Part shown: positions 23,215-35,710 of the stretch, in pieces | How the letters are laid out: each line of letters opens with the position of its first letter | How positions within the stretch are numbered: position 1 is the first letter of the stretch | Translations under genes and position numbers: made by a program | Source: Malania oleifera | Lineage: Eukaryota > Streptophyta > Magnoliopsida > Santalales > Ximeniaceae | Length of the DNA stretch: 64,000 bases | Direction of reading: 5' to 3' | NCBI RefSeq assembly: GCF_029873635.1 | Contig: NC_080421.1 | Coordinates: 248,001 to 312,000, forward strand | Notes under the pieces: model-generated | The model's database searches: none | What the model was told of the DNA's origin: nothing | Seen by the model: only the letters and a program-made list of their open reading frames with translations

Positions 23215-26200
23215 GTAAATTTTTTTTTTAAGCATGTCTTTAATAACCCATCTGTCTACAGGTCTAGTTCATGTTTAAAGTATTATTATGTGCTCAAACA
23301 ATTTCCTAGAATATATATGGTTTGATTGAAATCCGGGTTGTTTTTTGTCATTTAATGGTTTTTCTCTGACCATTAGAAATCTTGATTAAGGATATGCTGC
23401 ACTCCACTCAGATCCATCTTGATTAAGGATATCACACTACAATTGTTGTATGGGTTGGTGTGCCAAAATGGGTTGGGTCACTAGTGACCCATTTACCCAT
23501 TTATGAACCATTTACATAAAAATGTTTGACCATTTATGACCCTACTCATTTAAACATGGGTTGACTTTGATGGGGATCAACATGCACATCGAGTATCTTT
23601 CGCGGATATTGTGACACGTGTACGACCACCCGAAGTCCGCCATTGATGTGAACATTTGCAGCAATTGAAGTTTCTCTTAGAGGTTAGCTTGGAAAGAGGA
23701 TGACAACTTGCAAGTCAAAGAGTCTTGGTTTTTCAAGAAGCATGACAACTTGCAATTCAAAGAGTCTTGGGTTTTCAAGAAGCATTTATTTCATTTTAAG
23801 TTCCTAGACTCCGCTATCATAATTATTCTAGTTCCTAGGTACCTATTTCCTATGACAAACTATTTCCTAGGAACCTCGTTACCTATGTTTAAAATGTTTT
23901 ATTTTACTTTTGTATTTTCTTTAATCTTTTAAGAAGCCATGTGCATGTAAGGCTATAAATATGCCATCACTTGTAGTGTAAAAGACATATTGCATTATCA
24001 ATTTTAAAAAAAGAAGCTTTTGCTTGAACTTGTAAGTTTTGTTCCTCTCCTTGTGAGTGAGTAGTATGAGGCTATGTTCCGTCTCCCCGGAGATTGGGTG
24101 GTGAGAGACCACGACAACATCAACGTCATCATCAACGCTACACACCCACACCTCTTTCATAGTTCATAGCCACAACCACCTCAAGCTTCATTCTTGTCTC
24201 AAGATTCCTAAGGATCAACAAACTTGTTCGTGGTGCGATCGACTACTCGTGTATCTTGGTGTTTGACATTCTGAACCTTTTGGTAAGCTCGTTTCAATTC
24301 CTTGTTTATGACCATCTAAATAAGCCCCTAAAAGTACTTTGTAAGCCTTGAAACTCTACCTGAAGCCTTGATTGAAAAACCTTGTTCATTCTCTTTGAAT
24401 CTTTCTAGATTTTCAACATGAACATGCTTGCTAGTACCATGCTTAGGGATATTTGATTTGTACTCTAGGACTTGTGATCTAAGACTTCTAATATAACATC
24501 TTTCAAAGGGAACTTGATTACTTGAATGAAATGATCAACTAAGGGCTTTTGAACCAAATCATATATGTTTTCAAAATCTCAACAACTTGTGATCATTGGA
24601 ATATGTTTGTGATGTTCATGCTTGGTTAATTCAATTCTTCTCATAGATTGTGATATTGTGTGTGCGCTACAATGAGGGTCAACTGTTGGACTAGGGCTAC
24701 TTAGAACCGTCCTACATCAAACCTATTTACCCATTTAACTTTTTGAAAAATAGAGATATTCTCATTTTGCCTTCTTACATTTTTCCAATTTTCATATAAC
24801 TTATATTTTAAATTATTCTTATATAACTCATTTATCCATTTAGTTTTAAAAATGATCATCTCTCTCTAAGTAGTATTTCAAGCCAAAGAAAATATAAAAA
24901 CAACAATGATAACAACAAAAACAAGCCTAAAGTCCTTTTTGGTGGAGTCAACTACATGAATCCTTTTATGTCAATTTATGTGATCATGGACAATTTCTTT
25001 CGACAAATTCAGGGCTATTAAATCCTTTCTCACTATCTCCTTCCAAGTTATTTTAAGTCTACTCCTATCCCTTCTCCTATCTCTCACAGTAATGAACTTA
25101 CTCTTCCTCACTAGTGCACTATGTGGCCTACGTTGCAAGTGCCCAAACCATTTGAGTCGTCCCTCCCTTATCTTATCTTCTATAGTAGTTGCACCCAACT
25201 TAACGCAAATATGTTCATTTCTTAATTTATCTTTCAATGTTATACCACTCATCCGTCTAAACGTTCTCATCTCGGGAACTTTTACTTTTTGGATATGTTG
25301 TTTCTTAGTTGCCCAACATTTTGATTCATATAGCATAACTAGTCTTATAGCTGTCCTATAAAACTTTCCTTTCAATTTTATAAGTATTCTACGATCACAA
25401 AGCACACTTGAAGCACTTGTCCGTTTTATCCAACCTGCTTTAACTCTAAGCATTACATCCTCTTCAATTTCTCTTTTAGCTTGCATATTAGGTCCAAAGG
25501 TATCCAAATCTTCAAGTGCTATTTATTTCTTCATCATAAAGTTTAATTTTGTCACCAATATTCCTTCGACTATTATTGAAATTACGTTTCATATATTTTG
25601 TCTTATTTCTACTTATCCTAAAACCTCTAGATTCTAACGCTTCTCTTCATAATTCTAACTTAGCTTCTACTCCACCCCTAGGCCCTAGTTTCATCAATCA
25701 ATACAATATCATTTGCAAACGACATACAATATGAAACATCATTTTGGATCCTCCTAGTCAGGTGATCTATCACTAAATAAAAAAGATAAGAGTTCAAAGC
25801 AGATCCTTAATGTACACCTATCGTGATTGGAAATTCTCTAGTATCTCCATCTATAGTCTTTACACTAGTCATTACTCTATCATACATATATCCTTAATGA
25901 CATTAATATACCTACTACGTACACTTTTTTTTTTTCTAAAACACACCATAAAACTTCCTTTGGCACCCTATCATACGATTTCTCTAAGTCAATAAATACG
26001 ATGTGCAAGTCCCTTTTTTTTTCCTAAAATTTTTCATTAATCTTCGTAAAAGATATATAGCTTCTATTGTAAATCTCCTAGACATAAAACCAAATTGATT
26101 TTCTGATACCTTCGTTTCTAGTCTTAATCTTTGTTCAACTACTCTTTCCCTCAGTTTCATTGTATGACTCGTAAATTTAATTTCAACATTACAATTTTGA

Positions 26201-29200
26201 ATATTTCCTTTATTTTTGTATATAGGTATTAAAGTGTTTTTCCTGTGTTCTTCTAACATTTTCTAAGTTTTTATAATTGTGTTAAATAAATTAGTTAACC
26301 ATATAATTTTGTTATCACCCAAGCATTTCCAAATCTCAATTGGAATGTTTTCTAGTCCTATAGTTTTTCCTTTTTTTATTTTTTTGGTGTAGTCTTGACT
26401 TCATTAACTCAAATCATGTGAATAAATCTCATATTTTAAATCTTTTCCTCCTTTTTCAATTCTAAGTTTAAACCTTCTATTTGGTTTTCATTAAATAGCT
26501 TATTAAAGTACTTCACCATCTTTCTTTTACGTCTTCTTTCTTTACCAAGACAATATTATCCTCACTTTTTATACATTTTACATTACCTAAGTACTTACTC
26601 TTTCTTTCTCTGGCTCTAACAAGTTTAAATATATCTCTTTCCCCTTCTTTTTTTAATCTAATCTAACATACAAATTATTAAATGATCTATGTTTTGCTTC
26701 ACTAATAGCCTTTTTTGCATCTTTTCTTGCCTCTTTTTACTTTTCAAAGTTGTCCATATTTCTACATTTTTGCCATGTTTTATACCAAATTCTTTTTGTA
26801 TTTATGGTTTTTTGGACATCTTTATCTTGCCACAAACTTTCTTTGTTATTCGAGAATCTTCCTTTTGATTCACCTAAAATCTCTTTTGCCATCTTTTTAA
26901 TAGAGCTAGCTATCCTACTTCAAAGAATATTTGTATCTATACCATCCTTTATAGTCCAATCACCATCTTTGATCAATTTATCTTTAAATTTTATTATACT
27001 TTCTTCCTTTAGGTTCCACCATCTAGTTCTTTTACACTGGTTTATCTTATCTTTTCTTTTCTATTTTTTAATACATATATCTAATACTTAAACTCTATGT
27101 TGTGTGGTTAAGTTTTCACCTGGGATAATTTTACAATTCTTACATGATAGACGATCTACCCTCCTTGTTAAGAAAAAAACTATTTGACTTTTATTTTGTC
27201 CACTTTTAAAGGTTATAAGTGTTCCCTCTTCTTAAAGTAAGTATTCATTGTAATAAAATCATATGACATAACAAAGTCTAAGATCATCTCCCTAGGTTCA
27301 TTTTTGTCTTCATAATTATACCCATATCCCTTATGTATCCTCTCATAGCCTTTATTATCCTTTCTAACGCGTCCATTCATATATGCTTCTATGAGTATTT
27401 TCTTAGTACCTGATATGCCTTGCATAATACCATCCACATCTTTTCAAAATTGTCTCTTAAGATTTTTTGCTAAGCCTATTTGAGGAGCATAAGCATTAAG
27501 CACTAATAATATTTATTATCTCGTGGCCTGAGACTATCTTGATTTTTATATTTTGATCCCCTACTCTATTTACATCTACAACGCTATCTTTTAAGTTTTT
27601 GTCGACGATAATTCGTACCCCATTTTTTATGTTTTTCTTTTCTAGTGCAATAAAGTTTAAATTCTAATTTATCAATTTCTCTAGCTTTCTCCCTACCTAC
27701 TTAGTTTCTTGAAGGCAAATTTATTAGTTTCTTGGAGGCAAATTTTATTAATTCTTCTTCTAATCATTGTGTTCACAATTTTCATGCTTTTGCCCGTAAA
27801 TGTCCCTTTATTTAAGTTTCTAATCTAATCTTAGTCTCTCGAACTAACTTCTTTACTCGCCCATGTCTAGAATGATGTGAGGATCCTTGCATGTTTGACA
27901 TAGTATTTGGGTGCCAAAACGGTGTGTTGCTTCGAGGCGATGACCTAGCGCACTTTTTCCTACTTTTCATTACACCCGGGTGGTATAAGTGCAACACATT
28001 GCTTGTAGGAGATGCCCCAACGAATATTCGATAAGGATTCATATTATAGTGATTTGATAAAATTTACACTGGTAATCAGCTTCCCAATGCAACCCTCCAC
28101 CTTTATCTAGGCTTGGGACTAACTTTGTGTGAAAAGATTGGGATAGTATGTGTATCACAAGTTACCAACATGTGGAAAATTAACATTGTTCTATTTACAT
28201 CCAATCACCTTCATACAAAAAAGGGGTAGCCTAGTGTACAAAGCTCCCGCGTATACGGGGTCTGGGGAAGGGGCGGACTACAATGGGTCCATAGTTCGCA
28301 GCCTTACCTTGCATTTTTTTGAGAGGCTGTTTGCATGCCTCGAACCCGTGCCTCTAGGTCACACAGCAACAACTTTACCGTTGCACCTAAGCTCCCCTTC
28401 ATCCAGTCACCTACATTATATACATTTATATATGTTAAGGCTTGATGTACATTGTTGGTCCACAATGTAATAGCTTAAGCTTTTAGGTAAAGTGGGAACC
28501 TAACATGGTATCGAAGCTAGGTTGCCAAGAGGTACTGGTTTCTAGACTTCTAGTCTTTTTGCCTGATTTAATGTATGTTTGTTGAAAAATTATTATGTTC
28601 CCAATCATGGCTATCAAAATCTAGATCTGGATCATGTGATCCTATGATTCAACAATCTGGACTTGCCTAATTGATCCGGATCCTAGGAAGAATCTTAAAT
28701 CAAGTAGGATCCCAATAGAATCCTATTTGGATCATTAGAATCCTAGGATCACAATCCTACTTGGGATCTACCGATTCTACTTGTGCAATGGAATATGAAT
28801 TTTTACTGTTTAGGCTCATATATATTTTATTGGCCCAAATACTTTACTTTTGCAATAGACACAAACTATGGTCTAGTTGGCCCAAATGCATCAAAATTAA
28901 GGCAAAATAATGAGCATGTTCTGGGATTTATTCAATCCAATTCAAGAGAACAATTGAGCGCATCTCTTGAAAGCTCTCCTCCTTTAAAATTGAAAGCTCT
29001 GAGCTTAGAGTTCTTGGTAGGCAGATCCCGAGCTATCTATCAGCAGGCTGGTGTGGATAGTATGCCAGCTGACAGCTTTGATATCAGCAGCAAGCTTCAA
29101 CAAATAGGGTGCTGTACGGTCAGGCTGAGAGCTTAAAGTTTCTGGCTGTAGCAGTTATGCATTATCTTGGTAGTTTTCTGCTTTCTTCCTCTTCTTTCCT

Positions 29201-32200
29201 CTTATTATTGACAAGCCAGATACCTATCTTTTTTCCAAAAGCAAAGAGCATATAGCTTTCTTTTTCTTGCTCTTTTCTTTTTGACTAACAAAAAAGTTCT
29301 TCCTTCAACAAAAAGCTTATCTTTTTCCTTTTCTATTTCTCTCCCTCCTTTCTTTCCTTCTTCTTCTTATGGTCTGATGACAAGACCACAGAAGCTGAGA
29401 AGTTTACATAAGTAAGAATAGCAATTTCTTCTTCCTTTTCTCTTCATTTTTTTCAGAGTCAAAATTGTTGAAGAAAAAACCTGCTAGGTGCTAGCTAGCA
29501 AGCTAGCTACATTCTTGATTTTTTTTTTTTTATTAATTTCCTAGACTTTCTACTAAGTATTTAGGCGTATTTTAATGAGAGTTGTTCTAAGGTGCCAAAT
29601 ACATAAATTTTTAATTATTTTGCATTGTAAATAGAATCTTACAATCCATGATTCGATCCTACAATTTGATCCTGCAGACCTCCCCAACAATCCTATGTAT
29701 GATCCCAATTCTAACAGCCTTGTTCTCAATATGGGTGTTATTCATTGTTTGTTTATCTCTCCATGTGCAATTGAGCTGCATGTGCAGTGGGGAGTGTTAA
29801 GGCTTGATATGCATTGTTGGTCCACAATGTAATAGATTAAGCATTTAGGTAAAGTAGTAATCTAACAATATACATAATAGATATTTTAAATAAATAACGT
29901 ATATTTATATAGTCTAGTTTTTGTATTTTAGAATATATTCTTTTGATGTGGTTAAGCATGGTTGTTGAATGGGCTAAGCTGAACCTGAATTCATAACTAA
30001 AAATAAAAAATAAAAAATTCAAATTGAAACCAAACTGAAAAAAAACAATGGATTTTACAGTTTGGTTCAATTTTTCAATTTTCTAGGGATGGCATCCTCG
30101 TCCAATGGGAAGCTACTTGCCACTATAGCTATTGGATTCACCAAGACCTTTATGTGGAATTATAGGAATGTACATAGTTCTTTATAGCTCCTGTGTTCAA
30201 GCTATCCAGCAGCATCCTTTGATGCTGCAGGAGCTTGCAAAGGATTACAAACCAAAGGATGTTGATTATATGGGTTGATAGCATAAATTTTGAACGTTAT
30301 CCAAAGCAAAAAATGGAAAACTGAAAAGAAAAATGTAAATATTTGTGTCAGATGCAGGACCGCGACTCAATTTAAAATCAGTTTCCAATTCTTGTAGTTC
30401 TAACTTCCAAGAGAAATGCAGAAGTATTTGGAAAGCTGTGGTTTGCGCAAAATCATGAAATTGATTAGTATTCCTTTGTGCAAGGAACACCGCTGCACTG
30501 GTTAAAATAGTGGTGGATTGAGTGGGTAAACCCATTTCAACCCTTTTAATTAATGGGTCCAAGTGGACGGCCCTTGCCTCTTTATTAATGATGGTTATGG
30601 GTGGGTAAGTTGGTATGGGTAAACATTGCCAACCCTAGATATCATACTGGTGGTCTGGATAGTCATTTACTTATTTTGTTCGATGTGTTTGTTTCTGTAT
30701 TATGCAGGCTATAATTAAAAAGCGGCCTTCAAGAAACATTAATGTGCAGAACTTCTGGTTGTATGTATTTGGGATGGCCTTCAATGCAGTTGCTATACTG
30801 ATTCAAGATTTTGATGCAGTCATGAACAAGTAATTTTGCTTTCTTGAAATTTCACTTTTAGATGTAGTTCTATTAAAATTAATTACTTTTGAATTGGCCA
30901 TTGACCTGCAAGGTGTCAAACAAAGGATATTACTAAAAATGAAAGAAAAGTTAGATTCTTAATTAGTTTATATGATACAAATGTTGAAAATTTAACTAAT
31001 TGAAACTTTCAATTAACATTCATAGAAAAGGAAGAATAGAAAAATGAAATGAAAGGGGAAATTGTTTTTAACATATTGTCAATTAATGTCGACCCTTTTT
31101 TGTGTGTACCAAATTTGATGTGCCTTTCAAATGAAAAGCTAGAATCACTACAAGCAACTTTTGAAGTGTATGTTTTTCGCAATATTATCTTTATACTCAC
31201 TTTACTTACATGCATTTTGCTTCATTTTTTTTCTTGTTTGTATTCAGGGGGTTCTTCCATGGATACTCATTAATTACAACTCTCATGATCATTAACCATG
31301 CTCTCAGGTAATCTACATTGTTCTTCTAGTTTGGATTTGGCAGTTTTGCATTGGGCCAACACCATTTAGGTTTGAAAGCATGTGGGTAAAAGTTGAGGGC
31401 TTCAAGGAGTTAGTGAGACATTGGTGATAGGAGCTGATGGTGAATGTAAATGCTAGTTATGTAGTTTTTGAACTGAAGGGTTTGAAAGCAAACTGGAAGA
31501 AATGAAATTGTGATGCGTTTGGTAATATGTCGACATCAAGGTTAGTGTTGAGTAATTGGGTAAAATGGAAGACCTAAACTCAATGATAGATCTCTCCTTC
31601 TATTTATAATATATATAAGTACAATGGGAATCACCAAAATACCCTTACTAACTCAAACTTATTACTAAAAAAACCTAACATAATAATAATAATGCTAAAA
31701 GACTAAATAACAATTAACACTTCCCCTTAAGTTGGAGCATATATATCATATGCTCCTAGCTTGTTACAAATGAATTTCACACGAGCACCTCCCAAGGCTT
31801 TAGTGAACAAATTAGCAAGCTGAAACTTAGACTTCACATGAGTGGTGGTAATGAGCTTCTGTACAAGTTTTCTCGAATAAAGTGGCAATTAACTTCAATG
31901 TGCTTTGTTCGCTCATGGAAGACAGGGTTGGAAGCAATATGAATAACAACTCGATTATCACACATCAACTCCATAGGCTGAAAATGTGGAAGACCTAGTT
32001 CTTTCAACATGTTCTTCAGCCAAACAAGTTCACATTAGTGTGCGCCATAGCCCTATACTTTGATTCAACACTTGACTTGGCAACCATAGTTTGTTTCTTA
32101 ATTTTCGAATACACCAAATTACCATCGACAAAGATACAATGCACAGTTGTGGATCTTCAATCGGATGGTGATTCGGCCCAAATCTGCATCCGTATATCCT

Positions 32201-35200
32201 TGAATATGAGTGTGACCCCGATCCTGATATAAGAGACCTCTCCCTAGTGCACCTTTGAGATATCTCAAAATGCGAATTACTGCATCCTAGTGACTTGTTC
32301 TTGGGGAATCGTGAAACTGACTCACAAGTTGTAATACAAATAATGATAATTTAGACATGAATGGTTAAATAAAATGTTACTGTAAGTTTATATTTTCATA
32401 TAATTTCAAAAGAACTTGTAATAATCTTTTGTTTCGATAAATAAATAAAATAAATTAAGATAGAAATTTCACTTCATTCCTAAATTTCTCATTTGAATTT
32501 TAACGAAATTTCATCGTATAGTTAAAATTTCGACAAGTTTCACTAAAATTTTGAGATTTCGATAAATTTCGGATGATTCGTTGAGATTTCAAAGGAAATT
32601 ATGCAAGACGGAAATCGACTGCCATTTCGATTTCGAGGGTGATGGAGACAATTTTGTGGAAATTTAAGGCCATGCTCACAACACTTATTGCGAAGGATAT
32701 ATTTGGTCGAGTGAATGTGAGATAATTCAACTTTCCAACAAGTCTCTGGCACTGACCTGGGTTAGGCAACAAATCACCCACATCTCGCACTTACTATTGG
32801 GATCCATTGGTGTATCAATAGGTTTGGATCCCAAATACCCCGTCTTATCTAAAAGACTTAGAACATACTTCCTTTGTGACAGGACAGTTCCCGTATGCGA
32901 TCTTGATACTTCTATATCCAAGAAGTACTTCAATGGTCCCAAGTCTTTGCTCTGAAACTTACTTTGTAGAAAATGTTTTAGGTCCTGGATGCCATGATCA
33001 TCATCACCAGTGATCACAATGTCATCCACATATACAATAAGCAAAATACTGTCCGGTGGAGTATGGTGATAAAATATAGAGTGATCTACTGCACATAGAT
33101 GAAGGCTAAATTCAAGTACTACAACACCAAAACGGCCAAACCATGCTTTTGGAGATTGTTTTAATCCATACAATGACCTTCTTGAGTCAACCTACTAAGT
33201 CTGACTCCCCCTGAGCAACAAACCCTGGGGGTTGCTCCATATATGCCTCCTCATGAAGATCACCATGTAGGAAAACATTCTTCACATCTAATTGATGTAG
33301 AGGCTAATGACAAGTGGTGGCTAAAGAAATGAGCAAACGTACTGAGGCAAGTTTAGCAACTGGGGAGAATGTGTTTGAATAATCCAAACCATACACCTAA
33401 GTATACCCCTTAGTAGCAAGGTGGGCCTTCAAACGAGCCACAAAACTATCAGGATTGACTTTCACGTTGTATAACTAGCGACAACCAACCACTGACTTAT
33501 TAGGAGGAAGAGGTACCAAATCCCAAGTATCATTATCATGTAGTGCATGCATCTCTTCAACCATTGCCGTGCTCCACCCAGAATGGGATTGGGCTTTTGA
33601 AATAGATCTTGGAAGAGCGACATAAGACAAAGTACTAACAAAACAGTAATAAGAAGATGACAAGAAATCATAACAAACAAAATTAGAGATTGGATGTTGG
33701 GTATAAGTCTGTTAACCTTTTTGAACGGCTGCTGGAGGAACAACATCACGAGAAATAAGATCATCTGATAAGGGAACTAGAGGCATAGTAGTAGAAGTTG
33801 GAGGAGGCACTTCCCCCTTGAGTTGCCGTGTGCATACTTGCAAATTGGGATGATCCTAGCGACGGAAAGGACTCAAACTGGATGAGGATGTAGGAGGATT
33901 AGGCACAAATACTACGTTTAGATTTGGAAGGCAAGGCAAAGGAAGGGACTCATTAAAGTCAATAGAACTCAAGGAATCAGAGTAGTATGGTTTAGACTCA
34001 AAAAAGGTGACATTAGTAGAGACAAAAAATCGATGTAAAGCATGACTATAACATTTATATCCCTTTTGAGTATATGAATAGTCTAGAAAAATACATTTGA
34101 TAGCACGAGGATCCAACTTATCTATTCTTGGTGATAACTGATGTACAAAAGACACACAACCAAATATGCAAAGAGGAAGGGAGAACAAAGGAGCCTTAGG
34201 AAAGATAATTGAATATGGAATTTTACCACCAAGATAGAGGCTGCCATTTTATTGATGAGGGAGTAAGCTGTGAGCACAACATCACTCCAAAAGACTTTGG
34301 GGACATTTGATGCAATAGGGTACAAGTGACTTCAAGAATATGCATGTTTTTCCACTTTGCAACTCCATTTTATTGTGGAATGTGGGTACGAAAGGACCGA
34401 TGGATCATACTAGAGTTAGTCATGAATTGGGTACTAAAATACTCCTTAGCATTATCACTATGAAGTATCCTGATTGGCATGTCACATTGAGTCTTTATTT
34501 GGGAACTAAAAGCACAAAAGATATCAAACAACTCGGAACAATCTTTCATTAAATATAACCAAGTCATCCTAGAGTAGTCATCAACAAATGTGACCAAGTA
34601 CCGAAACCCCAACTTTGATGTCATACGACTAGGACCCCAAATATCGGAATGGATTAGCATGAAAGGACTAACCACCCGTTTGTCGACTTGGGGAGCAAAG
34701 GGAACAAATGATGCTTGCCCAATTGATAGGACACACACTCAAGATTAGACACAGAACTCAATGTAGGAACTAGCTGTTTCAACTTGTCTAAGGACGGATG
34801 ACCAAGATGACAATGGATTTGAAGTGGTGTAGCTGTGACTGGGCAGGAAATGGGTGGAGAAGGCGACTCAAAGTAGTATAGTCTATGAGCCTCACATCCT
34901 ATGCCAATTGTCTTTCCTAGCTTCAGATCCTGAATAACCACAAAATCAGGAAGGAATGTGATAGAACAATTTAGTGACTTTGTAAGCTTACTAACTGACA
35001 TAAGATTGAAAGGAGATTTAGGAATGTATAAAGTAGAAGAAAGAGAAGTAGTACAAGGAGTAGGAAATGTTCCTATCCCCTTAATAGTCGACTGATCAAT
35101 AAGGGTTACTTGAGGGAGATTTTTGGGATGGTGGAGATTAGAAAAGAAGTTGGTTGCACTTGTTATATGGTCAGTGGCAGCAGAATCAATAATCCAAGGA

Positions 35201-35674
35201 CTACTAGGAAGGATACTAGATGACATGTAGACTGTAAGATTACCTTTTTGGGCAAAAGAAGCAATGTGATAAGATGCTTGTTAAGACAATTGATACTGTA
35301 GAAACTTGGAATACTCCTTTGATATAGTCATAGAATGCGGTTCACTCAAACAAGTGACTAATAAAGAAATCATACTTTTGGGATTTGAAAATGCCATCCC
35401 AACATTCACATACTCATCCCAACATTCACATACTCAAACCAATGATCATAAGATTAATTGCTGGAACAACTGGAACAACCACGAACAAGGTGACCCACCA
35501 TGAACACGCCATAGATAAATCAGTACAAGGCTGCCATAGCACCAAGAAACTTACTCGCAGCCCCAAAAAAGCAACACTCTGCACTGGAACAATTGGAGGG
35601 GTGAATCACCAAAACTACCATGAACAAATCACCAACAACCTCAGATGCAGCCCCAAGAAAGCAACACTGCACAG

Positions 35675-35710
<36 letters not shown>

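Larger units (their letters stand above)
31546..35300 (-). mobile_element. Ty1/copia fossil in intron 12
   Basis: Reading leftwards, it shows retropepsin and GAG-pre-integrase (35226-34654, with [12 protein letters not shown] and [15 protein letters not shown]), integrase core (about 34740-34370), reverse transcriptase (33173-32727, with [14 protein letters not shown]), and RNase H (about 32720-31750). Next come a polypurine tract (CCAACTTAAGGGGAAG on the minus strand, just right of 31719) and a 174-bp LTR at 31546-31719. Domain order protease-integrase-RT-RNase H makes it copia. Gag and the 5' LTR are not recognisable. It is broken, with many breaks, and hosts a 347-bp insertion at 32328-32674. 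Confidence 0.9.

Noticed and set aside
24971-25507. 178-codon minus-strand frame as a possible host gene in intron 10
   Set aside because: It is the C-terminal part of the RTE LINE ([16 protein letters not shown] motif), present in two other copies in this window.
28506-28520. TGGTATCGAAGC as part of a tRNA gene
   Set aside because: It is a retrotransposon primer-binding site adjacent to the TRIM LTR; no cloverleaf can be drawn around it.
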